This document shows, piece after piece, positions 50,878 through 64,000 of a stretch of DNA of 64,000 bases. The stretch is from contig NZ_CP127390.1 in the NCBI RefSeq assembly GCF_030286045.1, positions 1,691,482 to 1,755,481 on the forward strand, read 5' to 3'. Below the pieces are notes generated by a model. That model had not been told where the DNA came from. It worked only from the letters and a program-made list of their open reading frames with translations, and ran no database searches. The position numbers and the translations under genes were made by a program. Numbering within the stretch: the first letter of the stretch is position 1; the number at the start of each line of letters is the position of its first letter. The stretch is from Propionimicrobium sp. PCR01-08-3 (GTDB lineage: Bacteria > Actinomycetota > Actinomycetes > Propionibacteriales > Propionibacteriaceae).

Positions 50878-51918
50878 TCAGCCGCTGTAGCTCTGGGTAA
50901 ACAAGATGTCGACCACGCACGCCGCCGCGGTATTGGGTGCCATCGAGGGCGTCTTGTTGCCGTTCGGGTAGGCCTGATCTCCGGGCAATGTGACCAGGAC
51001 GCGGCTGCCCAGCTGTTGACCCACCAAGGCATTGAAGAGAGCCTGATGCACGGCCCCACCGTCGACGGCGTCGGTGACCGCGGCCGAGCCGTAATCGTTG
51101 TAGTACTCGGTACCGTCCCAGGTGCTGCACACTGCGTGCGACGTCAGCGCATCGGTCGCCTCGAGGGCTCGTCCGCTGCCCTGGATCAGAGGTTGGACGC
51201 CCACGCTGGTCGGCTCGGCGAGATCGGCGGGGATGGTGATCGCCGGGACCCCGTCGGTTTCGGAAACCGACGGTAGGCCGTCCGGCACGGCGACCGGCTC
51301 CCCCTCGGGGCCGGCCAGTTCGCTGTCGAGAATGTCGACGATGAAGAGGAGAGTATCGCCGGGATTGATGCCGGCGTCGATTTGACCATTCGGATCGTAA
51401 CCATCGGAGCTGGTGATCGCGATCGCCACCCGGCTGCCGACTTTTTGCCCCACGACTCCCTTGGCGAAGCCGGGGATCAGCTGGTTGAGCGGAAAGGTCG
51501 TGGCAGCGCCATTGATCCACGATGAGTCGAACAACGCGCCGCTGCGCGCATTCATCCCCACGTAGTGCAGGTTGACCGTGGCCGTGTCGCTCGGCACCTC
51601 GGTGCCATCGCCTTCGATGATCACCTTTGACATGGTCTCGTCGACCTCGAACGGATACGGCGCATCGATCGTCGGCTCGGTGCCCCAATCGTCGCTCACC
51701 GAAATGGCGCTGAGGTCGGTCAAGGTCTCGGGCTCGACCGTCGGGGTTGCACTCGGAGTGTCACTCGACGTCACTTCAGAAGGGGTAGGGCTGGGACTCT
51801 CATCGGAGTCACCGCCGCCGCACGCGCTCAACGCCAAAGCCAGCGCGAGCGCGCCGGCGATAGCACCCATGCGTATCGTCCGCGATTTGAATCCTGAGTG
51901 ATTTCGGTCGTCATGCAC
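50878..51918 (-). CDS. FKBP-type peptidyl-prolyl isomerase lipoprotein
   Basis: This lipoprotein of about 346 residues has a signal with KSRTIRMGAIAGALALA and a lipobox ending LSACGGG, then a Ser/Thr/Pro linker and two FKBP domains. The first has VNLHYVGMNARSGALFDSSW. The second is degenerate (WDGTEYYNDYGSAAVTDA). Start GTG 51918 is chosen to keep the basic n-region; TTG 51921 and ATG 51870 are alternatives. It sits outside the membrane and likely aids folding of exported proteins. Confidence 0.85.
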   Translation of the reverse strand: MHDDRNHSGFKSRTIRMGAIAGALALALALSACGGGDSDESPSPTPSEVTSSDTPSATPTVEPETLTDLSAISVSDDWGTEPTIDAPYPFEVDETMSKVIIEGDGTEVPSDTATVNLHYVGMNARSGALFDSSWINGAATTFPLNQLIPGFAKGVVGQKVGSRVAIAITSSDGYDPNGQIDAGINPGDTLLFIVDILDSELAGPEGEPVAVPDGLPSVSETDGVPAITIPADLAEPTSVGVQPLIQGSGRALEATDALTSHAVCSTWDGTEYYNDYGSAAVTDAVDGGAVHQALFNALVGQQLGSRVLVTLPGDQAYPNGNKTPSMAPNTAAACVVDILFTQSYSG

Positions 51919-52018
51919 CAATGCAGATTACCCGACCAATCCCAGAACCTGCGATCAACCCGGTATGAGGTCGCCACCTGGACGCCGCACCCACGACCCT
52001 GTTGTCCCTGCCCCGGTC

Positions 52019-52756
52019 TCAGCGATCAATGACGTCGAGTAGTTCCCCGAGCTCTTCGCGCGTCAACTCGCGAGTCTCACCGACCTGAAGCTGCCCGAGC
52101 CTGACCGGTCCGATCGAGATCCGTGCAAGTTGGCGAACCGGGTGCCCGACGCTATCCATCATGCGGCGGACGATACGGTTGCGTCCCGAATGCAAAGTGA
52201 TCTGCACCAGGCTGCGTGAGGCTGCCCGATGCACCAATTTCACCTTGTCGGCCTTGATGTGGCCGTCTTCGAGAGTGACACCCTTCTCCAGCCTGCGCAA
52301 TGTCTTGTTGTCGAGCAGGCCCTCGACCTCCACCAGATAGGTCTTCGGCACCTCGTGGGAGGGATGCGACAGCTGATTGGCGAATTCGCCATCATTGGTC
52401 AGGATGAGCAGGCCCTCGGTCTCGGTGTCAAGGCGTCCGACGTGAAACAGCCGCTGATGCCTCGGCACATACTGTTCGAGGTTCGGACGCCCCTGCGGGT
52501 CGTCCATCGTCGAGACCACACCACGCGGTTTGTTCAACACCAGATACATGTGACGCCGTGGCGGCGGAATCCGCGAGCCGTCGACGCGGATGACATCGTG
52601 CTCCGGATCGACCCTGGTGCCCTGTTCGGTGACGACCCGGCCATTGACCTCGACGCGTCCCTCGGCGATCATCTCCTCGCTGGCCCGCCGGCTGGCGACA
52701 CCCGCCTGCGCAAGAGCCTTTTGCAGGCGCAGGCCCTCAGTTGGCTTGTCGTTCAT
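52019..52756 (-). CDS. rluB: 23S rRNA pseudouridine synthase (RluB/RsuA family)
   Basis: This 245-residue enzyme has an N-terminal S4 domain (LRLQKALAQAGVASRRASEEMI) and a catalytic domain with the active-site Asp in RLDTETEGLLILTND. It overlaps the scpB stop by 20 bp and ends the parA-scpAB operon. Confidence 0.93.
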   Translation of the reverse strand: MNDKPTEGLRLQKALAQAGVASRRASEEMIAEGRVEVNGRVVTEQGTRVDPEHDVIRVDGSRIPPPRRHMYLVLNKPRGVVSTMDDPQGRPNLEQYVPRHQRLFHVGRLDTETEGLLILTNDGEFANQLSHPSHEVPKTYLVEVEGLLDNKTLRRLEKGVTLEDGHIKADKVKLVHRAASRSLVQITLHSGRNRIVRRMMDSVGHPVRQLARISIGPVRLGQLQVGETRELTREELGELLDVIDR

Positions 52757-53480
52757 CGGTCTTCTCCAGCTCGTCAGGAATGATTGCCAAATTAGACAAT
52801 TCGGCTGCCAGGTCGGCGGCCTCAGGCAAATGCGGTGCGATCGGTGGCAGGTCTTCCAGACTAGCCAGCCCGAGCCTTTCAAGGAAATAATCCGTGGTGC
52901 CGAGCAGCCCGGCTCCACTCGTTTCGTCCCGTGCGGTTTCCGACACCAGGCCTCGGGCTATCAGCGTGCGGACGACCCCGTCCACGTTGACCCCTCGCAC
53001 GGCCGACACCCGGGAGCGCGAAACCGGCTGCGCATAGGCGATCACCGCAAGTGTCTCCAGGGACGCCTGACTGAGCCTGTTCTGCTGACCCTCGATCACC
53101 CATTGGGAAATCAGCTCGGCTTGTTCCGGACGCGTCGCATACTGCCATCCTCCGGCGATCTCACGTAACCGGAATCCCCTGCCGGTCCGGTCGTAAAAGT
53201 CACGCAACTCTTCGAGAGCCTGCCGGACGACACCGATCGGCGCGTCCACCGCACTCGCGAGCAGCTCGGCAGGCAATGGCTCGGTCGCGATGATCAGCAA
53301 TGCCTCGAGATCTGATTGCACATCGCCGCGACCGCTGCCGCCAGTTCTCTCATCGCACGATTCGGGCTCCGGGGTCTCGACGAGATCCGGTGTGTCAGCA
53401 TTCATGTCGTCCCTCCGGAGGCTTCTGCCGGTCGCCTCCAACATTCCGGCCCGCTGGTCGTCGCTGAGGTCAGCATTCAT
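52737..53480 (-). CDS. scpB: Segregation and condensation protein B
   Basis: ScpB is the second winged-helix subunit of the SMC kleisin complex. Conserved features are ALLIIATEPLPAELLA, QASLETLAVIAYAQPVSRSRVSAVRGVNVDGVVRTL and GTTDYFLERLGL. The N-terminal 60 residues are unconserved. Two in-frame ATGs at 53480 and 53405 have the same ribosome-binding site, a consequence of a 75-bp duplication. Confidence 0.94.
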   Translation of the reverse strand: MNADLSDDQRAGMLEATGRSLRRDDMNADTPDLVETPEPESCDERTGGSGRGDVQSDLEALLIIATEPLPAELLASAVDAPIGVVRQALEELRDFYDRTGRGFRLREIAGGWQYATRPEQAELISQWVIEGQQNRLSQASLETLAVIAYAQPVSRSRVSAVRGVNVDGVVRTLIARGLVSETARDETSGAGLLGTTDYFLERLGLASLEDLPPIAPHLPEAADLAAELSNLAIIPDELEKTDERQAN

Positions 53481-53505
53481 GTCGTCCCTCCGGGGGCTTC
53501 TGCCG
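53394..53505. repeat. Tandem 75-bp duplication around the scpB start
   Basis: A 37-bp segment that holds the ribosome-binding site, the ATG and the first codons of scpB recurs 75 bp apart (53394-53430 and 53469-53505) with one mismatch. Both copies are in frame, so the duplication adds 25 residues (MNADLSDDQRAGMLEATGRSLRRDD) before the second ATG. Confidence 0.85.
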
Positions 53506-54334
53506 GGCTTGCTGCGGATACGTCATCGCCTGGTGGACGATCGAACTCGTCCGAGATCTCCACCTGTCCGGCCTCGTCCCCCATCCAACGGATGGTCAGC
53601 TCGGCCAAGGGCGCAAGTTGTTCGAAGCTCACCTGCGATCGCCGGAACAGCTCGAGTAAGGCCAAGAACCGGGCGACGCATTCCAGCTTCGTCGCGTCGG
53701 CGGTGAGATCCCGGAAGCTCAGCGTGCGTGCCGACCGCAGCCGGGACACGATGAACTCCGCCTGCGTGGCGACACTGATCTGAGGAAGGTGCAGCTGCGA
53801 GACGGGCATGATCTGCTCGTTTTCCCGGGTGAACGCCCGCTCCGCCAGCGTGGCCAACCGAGCCACACCGCCGGGAATCGTCACCTCGGGCAATAGCCCG
53901 CGGAATTGTTCCTCCAACCCACCAGGCCTCGCGGCGACCTGCCGCTCGGCGTCCATCTGCGCGGCGAACCAGCGGGAGACCTCCTTATAGGCGCGATACT
54001 GCAACAGACGCGCGAAGAGCAGGTCGCGGGCCTCCAAGACGGCCAGATCCTCCGGATCCTCAACCTCTCCGCTGGGTAGCAGCCGAGCGGCCTTCAGATC
54101 CAGCAGGGTTGCCGCCACCACGAGAAACGAGGAGGTCTGTTCAAGATCCCAGACCTGACCACCGACCTTTACGTGCGCGATGAACTCGTCGGTGACCTGA
54201 CTGAGTGCGACCTCGGTGATGTCCAGCTGGCGTCGCCCGATCAGTTGCAGGAGCAGATCGAACGGCCCCTCGAAGTTCTCCAGGCGGATCAGGAACGATC
54301 CGCCTGGCTCGAGCGGCTGCTCGTCACTGGTCAT
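53477..54334 (-). CDS. scpA: Segregation and condensation protein A
   Basis: This 285-residue kleisin bridges the SMC dimer. The N-terminal domain has RLENFEGPFDLLLQLIGRRQLDITEVALSQVTDEF, and the C-terminal winged helix has FLALLELFRRSQVSFEQLAPLAELTI. It overlaps the RHH gene and scpB by a few bases at each end. The C-terminus is cut short by the 75-bp duplication junction. Confidence 0.95.
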   Translation of the reverse strand: MTSDEQPLEPGGSFLIRLENFEGPFDLLLQLIGRRQLDITEVALSQVTDEFIAHVKVGGQVWDLEQTSSFLVVAATLLDLKAARLLPSGEVEDPEDLAVLEARDLLFARLLQYRAYKEVSRWFAAQMDAERQVAARPGGLEEQFRGLLPEVTIPGGVARLATLAERAFTRENEQIMPVSQLHLPQISVATQAEFIVSRLRSARTLSFRDLTADATKLECVARFLALLELFRRSQVSFEQLAPLAELTIRWMGDEAGQVEISDEFDRPPGDDVSAASPAEAPGGTT

Positions 54335-54663
54335 TTGCGCAGCCGCTCCAACACTGTCTCGTTCTCGCCACCGGCGGGCAATTCGTCTGCCAGCATTCCG
54401 ATGGCGACACGAACCAATCGTCCGCGGTCGACATTGATGCCGTGGTCGACCCGCAGCCGCAAACGGATCTGTTCCAGACTGAGCAACTCGTCGGTACTGA
54501 CGTAGACCGTGATTTTCTCGTCATGGCGTACGCGTCCGCTCGGCCCTGAGGTCGGCTTCTTCTGTTTCGCCGGCTGCGAGGCCACGGCCTGCTGGTCGGG
54601 AGCTTCAGCTCGAGCCCCGCCGAACAGTTCATCTGCACCGGGCAGACTTACACGGCGTGGCAT
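54331..54663 (-). CDS. Small ribbon-helix-helix-like protein between parA and scpA
   Basis: This 110-residue protein has a basic N-terminus and a C-terminal segment with the RHH-like pattern KITVYVSTDELLSLEQIRLRLR and VDRGRLVRVAIGMLADEL. ATG 54663 overlaps parA by 16 bp and its stop overlaps scpA by 4 bp. Position and fold suggest a DNA-binding partner of ParA, but no experiment or named family is known to me. Confidence 0.7.
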   Translation of the reverse strand: MPRRVSLPGADELFGGARAEAPDQQAVASQPAKQKKPTSGPSGRVRHDEKITVYVSTDELLSLEQIRLRLRVDHGINVDRGRLVRVAIGMLADELPAGGENETVLERLRK

Positions 54664-55574
54664 CGAACAAGCACCTCTTTCGCGAGCGTCCGGTAGGCCG
54701 CAGCGCCAGGCGAGTTGGACGCGTAGCTGGTGATCGGCTCGCCTGCCACAGAGGTCTCGGGGAACTTCACGGTACGCCGGATGACGGTGTGGAAGACCGT
54801 ATCGCCGAATGCCTCCAAGACCCGCTGCAAAACCTCGCGGCTGTGCAACGTGCGAGAGTCGTACATGGTCGCCAAGATGCCGATGATCTCGAGATCCGGG
54901 TTCAGGCGATCGATGACCTTCGAGATCGTGTCGGTGAGCAGCGCGACGCCGCGCAATGCGAAGAACTCGCACTCCAGGGGAATGATCACCTTGTCGGAGG
55001 CGGTCAACGCGTTGATCGTCAGCAGACCCAGGGAAGGCGCACAGTCGATCAGGATGAAGTCGTAACGGCCGCGAATCTTGTCGAGTACCCGCTTCAGGGT
55101 CTGTTCTCGCGCAACCTCGCTGACCAGCTGGACTTCGGCGGCGGACAGATCGATGTTGGCCGGTAACAAGTCCATTCCCTCGGTGGCCGTCGACAACACG
55201 ATCTCATCGAAGGAATACTCATTGCTGAGCAGCAGGTTGTAGATCGACTGATCGAGGGTGTGGGGGTTGACGCCGAGCCCGACGGAAAGCGACCCTTGGG
55301 GATCGAAGTCGACCAACAGTACCCGTCGTCCGACTTCGGCGAGCGCCGCCCCCAGGTTGATCGTGCTCGTGGTCTTGCCGACCCCGCCCTTCTGATTTGT
55401 CATCGAGATCACGATGGCGTGTTTGGGGCCCGATTCTGGGGGCGTCGGTTCTGGCAGGTCAGGGAACGGACGCCCGGTGGGCCCGAGTTCATCGTGCTCC
55501 TCGGGTGATGCCTGTTCTTCTGGCATCTCAACCTCGAACAGCCCATCGTCCGCCCGCGTTGATTCGTCGTCCAT
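54648..55574 (-). CDS. ParA-family (Soj-like) ATPase
   Basis: This 308-residue deviant Walker A ATPase has KGGVGKTTSTINLGAALA, the DFDPQGSLSVGLG loop and the DCAPSLGLL motif. An acidic Pro-rich N-terminal extension of about 50 residues precedes the fold. ATG 55574 has AAGGAG upstream. It leads the scpAB operon, as in Mycobacterium (Rv1708). It is not the main parAB near oriC. Confidence 0.9.
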   Translation of the reverse strand: MDDESTRADDGLFEVEMPEEQASPEEHDELGPTGRPFPDLPEPTPPESGPKHAIVISMTNQKGGVGKTTSTINLGAALAEVGRRVLLVDFDPQGSLSVGLGVNPHTLDQSIYNLLLSNEYSFDEIVLSTATEGMDLLPANIDLSAAEVQLVSEVAREQTLKRVLDKIRGRYDFILIDCAPSLGLLTINALTASDKVIIPLECEFFALRGVALLTDTISKVIDRLNPDLEIIGILATMYDSRTLHSREVLQRVLEAFGDTVFHTVIRRTVKFPETSVAGEPITSYASNSPGAAAYRTLAKEVLVRCHAV

Positions 55575-55973
55575 GCACGTGCTCCTTCTCCGCCGGGGTA
55601 ACGCACCAAAGATTAGTCGACATATCACCAGGCCGCTCCGACGGACGCCGGACACGCCCGAATCGATAGTGAGTCTCGATGCTGCCTCCAGACTTGATCC
55701 GCTCCGCCACACGTGACCTGCATAGCTGTGGGTCAATTGACCCGAGCCGGACGATCATCGTTTTGAATCGGAATCTCAAATAGTCGACAACAAGAAGCTC
55801 TCAGCACTCAAATATCTGTCGGTGAAATAAGATTTCCTGCGCAAAATTAACTGTCCGAATAGACGGTGCCCGACCATACCTCACCGGCCCAGAGACAAAA
55901 ACGCAAACCGCCTCTAAGGCGGCTGCCAAATAAGAGCCGCGTTCCCGAAAAGTTTAAATTAAGAGATCAGGAA
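55575..55973. other. Intergenic region upstream of parA
   Basis: The 399 bases hold no supported gene. It contains the perfect palindrome GGGTCAATTGACCC at 55730-55743 and AT-rich sequence from 55770 onwards. Confidence 0.5.
55730..55743. promoter_or_regulatory. Perfect 14-bp palindrome upstream of parA
   Basis: GGGTCAATTGACCC is identical on both strands and lies 156 bp upstream of the parA start. It looks like a dimeric repressor site. The binding protein is unknown. Confidence 0.4.
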
Positions 55974-56010
55974 ATAAAAAAACTCCCCCAGAGAAAGCTC
56001 TGGGGGAGTT
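55974..56010 (-). terminator. rrn operon terminator
   Basis: A perfect 13-bp stem (AACTCCCCCAGAG with CTCTGGGGGAGTT, loop of 4) is followed by a run of T on the minus strand. It lies just after the 5S gene. Confidence 0.92.
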
Positions 56011-56017
56011 TGTGGTG

Positions 56018-56135
56018 TTCGGCGGTGTCCTAGTCTCCCACAGCCTGGCGGCTGCAGTACAATCGGCGTGGTAAGGCTTAACTTCCGGGTTCGGAATGGG
56101 TCCGGGTGTTTCCCTTACGCTATGACCACCGTAAC
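56018..56135 (-). rRNA. 5S ribosomal RNA
   Basis: Read on the minus strand it has the conserved CCCATTCCGAACCCGGAAG core and 3' end CACCGCCGAAC. Ends were set by pairing of the first and last bases (one A bulged); they are approximate by a few bases. Confidence 0.92.
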
Positions 56136-56204
56136 TCTATGAGAATACTTGTCAAACCGGCATCCGAACCCCGAGGGTTTGGGTGGTTGTCCGTATCCTG
56201 GGAT

Positions 56205-56223
56205 ACTTCACAGTGGACGCGAG
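56205..56223 (-). promoter_or_regulatory. 3' arm of the 23S rRNA processing stem
   Basis: The segment pairs over 19 bp (one G-U) with 59438-59456 on the other side of the 23S gene. This is the long RNase III-type stem that flanks 23S. Confidence 0.7.
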
Positions 56224-56274
56224 ACCCTCGTGGCAACACAACATGTGTGCTGGTGTAAGAGGATTGTTTGTTTT

Positions 56275-61288
<5,014 letters not shown>

Positions 61289-61479
61289 AAACTGTAAAAA
61301 CAATCCCCCAAGAGAATCCAAACACTGACAAAAAAACCAACCAACAACCCAAAAGGCCATCAGCCAGCAAAAATTTTCATCAAAGGAAACCCAAACCAAA
61401 ACCAAAGTCCTGGCACGGGAAACACAAACAAACAAAAAACATTTGCTCATGCCATAAAATAAATGCATTGACTATAAAA

Positions 61480-61499
61480 GCACACTGTTGAGTTCTCAA
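61480..61499 (-). promoter_or_regulatory. rrn leader boxA-like antitermination element
   Basis: Read on the minus strand as TTGAGAACTCAACAGTGTGC, a form common in actinobacterial rrn leaders. It lies about 190 bp upstream of the 16S 5' end. Confidence 0.65.
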
Positions 61500-61568
61500 A
61501 AATCGGACACCACAACCAAAACCCCCGGAAGAAAACCCCCCGAAAACCCCAGCCAGGCAACCCAGCAA

Positions 61569-61597
61569 ACACTACCAAACCAAACAACCGAAGTCAA
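61569..61597 (-). promoter_or_regulatory. rrn operon promoter
   Basis: The -35 TTGACT (61597-61592) and -10 TAGTGT (61574-61569) are 17 nt apart. They lie about 280 bp upstream of the 16S. Confidence 0.8.
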
Positions 61598-61599
61598 AC

Positions 61600-62210
61600 C
61601 CGATCGCTGACCGTAATGTTTACCGATTCAATTCCGAAGCCCATCTCTGCGATTCCGAAAAATCACCAGAAACAACCTTCAAAAGGAATCATCTTTCATT
61701 TTCAATTTGCCGCTTTTACCGGTAATCCCGGTCGAGGCGACTTGATCTACTTTAACGATCTTCGCCGTGAGAATCAAATCGAGATCCGATCCCCACTCTG
61801 TTTCTCTTGAAAGCTCAGGGCGGGCCCAACTCGGACGCACACCCCTCTGCTCCGCAAGAACCAGAAAGCTGATCGCCAACCAGCACCTCAAAAACCTGAC
61901 CGAGAGTAAAATCCCTAGTCAAAGACCTATATTTCAAGATCCTCTGTTTTTTCAGCCCCAGAAGGCTTCGCCTACATTACACACGCCTGACACGCTGCGC
62001 AAATCGAGAGTTGTCTCTCGTTGCCCCCGGCCCGTTCGCGATCTCGGCTGATCGCGCTGACCAGGGCTGCGGCAACGCCACCAGCTCGTGCGCAACCTGG
62101 CCAAGGCCGCCCGTAATGACGAAGGAAGCCCCGTAGCTGCGAAACGAACTCACAGCCACGGGGCCACACCTATCGGTATCTCGATAGAGACCGGCGATTA
62201 CCCTCGGAAA
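61600..62210. other. Intergenic region between rrn promoter and tyrS
   Basis: The region upstream of the rrn promoter is AT-richer than the surroundings and may carry a second promoter. No gene is supported. The tyrS hairpin is at 62128-62164. Confidence 0.4.
62128..62164 (-). terminator. Terminator-like hairpin downstream of tyrS
   Basis: Arms GCCCCGTAGCTG and CAGCCACGGGGC (one mismatch) with a 13-nt loop are followed on the minus strand by CTTCCTT. Confidence 0.6.
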
Positions 62211-63476
62211 CTAGCCGAGGATCTTCACCGAGCCTACGGTGCGCTTGCCCCGGCGGAGCAGAGCCCATCGTCCACCCAGCAAATCGTCCTCACTCAAGCG
62301 AGCCTCGGCGTCCGTCACTTTCTGGTTGTTCACGTAGGCGCCGCCCTCGGCGATGGCCCTGCGTCCGGCCGACTTTGAGTTCACCACTCCACTGGCAGCG
62401 AGCGCGTCGGAGACTAGTGGCAATTGGCCATCGCGGCGAGTGATCTCGACCGCACCAAGTTCGGACATCACGGCGTTGACTGTCGATTCCGGGAGTGCGG
62501 TCAAGTCTCCGCGCCCGAATAGTGCCTTGCCTGCCAGCTCGGCGGCCTCACGTTCGGCTTTACCGTGCACCAGATCGGTGACGTCGTCGGCAAGGGCACG
62601 CTGGGCAGCACGCTTGTGCGGCGCCTCCTTTGTTTCGAGAGCCAGCTGTTCGATCTCATCATGGCTGCGCCAGGAGAAGATCTTCAGGTAGTCAATGACC
62701 TTGGCGTCCTCGGCGTTCAGCCAGAACTGGTGGAAGGCGAACGCGGAGGTGAGCTCGGGGTCGATCCAGACTGTGCCGGTCTCGGTCTTGCCGAATTTGG
62801 TGCCATCGGCCTTCGTCAGCAACGGGGTCACCAAGCCGTGCGCTGTGGCGCCTTCGGTACGGCGAATAAAGTCGATGCCGGCCGTGATGTTGCCCCATTG
62901 GTCCTGGGCACCGGTTTGCAGAGTCGCCCCGTACTTGCGGTACAGCTCCAGGTAGTCCAACGACTGCAGGAGAACGTAGGAGAACTCGGTAAAGCTGATG
63001 CCATCGTTCAGTCGCCTGGCCACCACATCGCGGGCGAGCATCCGATTCACCGAGAAATGCTTGCCGACGTCGCGCAAGAAGTCGAGCGCCGACATCTGGG
63101 ACATCCAGTTGAAGTTGTTCTCAACGATCGCGGCGTTGCTGCCTTCGAAGCTGACGTATTTGCTCACTTGGCTGCGTAACCGTTCGGCCCATTCGGCCAC
63201 GACATTGACCTGATTCATGACACGTTCGCCGGTCATTTTCGGGTCGCCGATCATGCCGGTTGCCCCGCCGACCAACAGGATCGGACGATGCCCTGCCTCT
63301 TGTAGGCGACGGGCCAGCAGTAACTGCATCAGGTGACCGATATGGAGGCTCGCGGCGGTTGGATCGAAGCCCACATAAGACGTGACCGGCCCTGCGTCCA
63401 GGTGGGACGCGAGAGCGTCCGCGTCGGTGGATTGGGCCACAAAGCCACGCCAATTCAGTTCATCAAGCAGTGCGTT
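62211..63476 (-). CDS. tyrS: Tyrosyl-tRNA synthetase
   Basis: This class I enzyme of about 421 residues has the HIGH motif in LHIGHLMQLLLARRL, a KMSKS-like KFGKTE and a C-terminal S4 domain (SGVVNSKSAGRRAIAEGGAYVNN). GTG 63476 (VNALLDELNWRG) matches the usual TyrS N-terminus; ATG 63515 is an alternative. A hairpin leader lies upstream (63536-63581). Confidence 0.94.
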   Translation of the reverse strand, partial: NALLDELNWRGFVAQSTDADALASHLDAGPVTSYVGFDPTAASLHIGHLMQLLLARRLQEAGHRPILLVGGATGMIGDPKMTGERVMNQVNVVAEWAERLRSQVSKYVSFEGSNAAIVENNFNWMSQMSALDFLRDVGKHFSVNRMLARDVVARRLNDGISFTEFSYVLLQSLDYLELYRKYGATLQTGAQDQWGNITAGIDFIRRTEGATAHGLVTPLLTKADGTKFGKTETGTVWIDPELTSAFAFHQFWLNAEDAKVIDYLKIFSWRSHDEIEQLALETKEAPHKRAAQRALADDVTDLVHGKAEREAAELAGKALFGRGDLTALPESTVNAVMSELGAVEITRRDGQLPLVSDALAASGVVNSKSAGRRAIAEGGAYVNNQKVTDAEARLSEDDLLGGRWALLRRGKRTVGSVKILG

Positions 63477-63535
63477 CACGAGGGCCAGACTACCGGGCAA
63501 CCACCCGACGCTCATCGCCGGTTTCACCCGCTCGC

Positions 63536-63581
63536 CCAAACTGAGTCCGCTGCTGTTGCAACGCGAGCGAACTCAGTTTGG
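63536..63581 (-). promoter_or_regulatory. Long hairpin between argH and tyrS
   Basis: Arms CCAAACTGAGTCCGCT (63536-63551) and AGCGAACTCAGTTTGG (63566-63581) pair over 15 of 16 bases with a 14-nt loop. Transcription from argH into tyrS runs leftward through it. No U-tract follows, so it may be an attenuator, a processing site or an mRNA stabiliser. Confidence 0.5.
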
Positions 63582-63655
63582 ATAGGCGTCTGTGAACGAC
63601 TGCGAGCGTTTGGCTGGATCGTGGCTGAGGTTTGAAGAGACGCTCAGGCTCTGGG

Positions 63656-64000
<345 letters not shown>

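Noticed and set aside
63477-63655. T-box riboswitch for tyrS
   Set aside because: The leader is too short and lacks a T-box core (TGG-N-ACCGCG-like) or specifier loop; only one hairpin is present.

Overview
The window is high-GC actinobacterial DNA. A Propionibacteriaceae-like host is the best fit, judging from the gene families, their order and the 16S 5' region; this is an inference, because no alignment was run. Most of it is chromosomal core. Four stretches are accessory or visibly decaying.

Layout. 0-4.4 kb holds a sugar- or amino-acid-catabolism patch: a frameshifted lactaldehyde-type dehydrogenase, a tRNA-Asn gene with a degenerate tandem copy upstream, a GlxA-type AraC regulator and a divergent enolase-superfamily dehydratase with its own 3' frameshift. 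4.4-10.7 kb carries a sigma-70 family factor with a linked unknown gene, dnaG, dgt and a dihydrouridine synthase. 10.9-18.2 kb is an insert-like block: an MFS transporter, a PurM-like alpha-ribazole-kinase candidate, a toxin-antitoxin pair whose toxin has a nonsense codon, an ECF transporter (T, fused A1A2, S) and a GntR/UTRA regulator. 18.5-22.3 kb is a four-gene osmoprotectant (Opu-type) ABC operon. 22.7-27.7 kb holds glyS and a zinc uptake operon (znuA-znuC-znuB-zur) with a Zur-box-like palindrome over its start codon. 28-38 kb has an HtrA protease, a membrane protein, recO, uppS, bioB behind two BioQ-like boxes, a broken vapB-like antitoxin, folP2, leuA behind a leucine attenuator, and a mannitol-type dehydrogenase.

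38-42 kb is the conserved phoH-ybeY-corC-era operon with a 47-codon unknown gene coupled to era. 42-51 kb has a DUF5709-like protein, acsA, a pafB-pafC-tatA-tatC-tgt operon and glutamyl-Q-tRNA(Asp) synthetase. 51-55.6 kb has an FKBP lipoprotein and a parA-(RHH protein)-scpA-scpB-rluB operon. 56-61.6 kb is a complete rrn operon on the minus strand (16S, 23S, 5S) with a recognisable promoter, leader, processing stem and terminator. The window ends with tyrS and the 3' end of argH.

How the parts fit. The recO-uppS-zur-glyS-dgt-dnaG and phoH-ybeY-corC-era gene sets are ancestral actinobacterial neighbours, here kept in order but spread by inserted transport operons. The best candidates for a less described system are the alpha-ribazole salvage block at 12.6-18.2 kb (kinase candidate, ECF transporter, GntR regulator) and the small unknown proteins embedded in core operons (after the sigma factor, after era, and between parA and scpA). 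Broken genes (aldehyde dehydrogenase, dehydratase, ParE toxin, vapB) all lie in accessory DNA, while neighbouring core genes are intact. That favours real decay over sequencing error.
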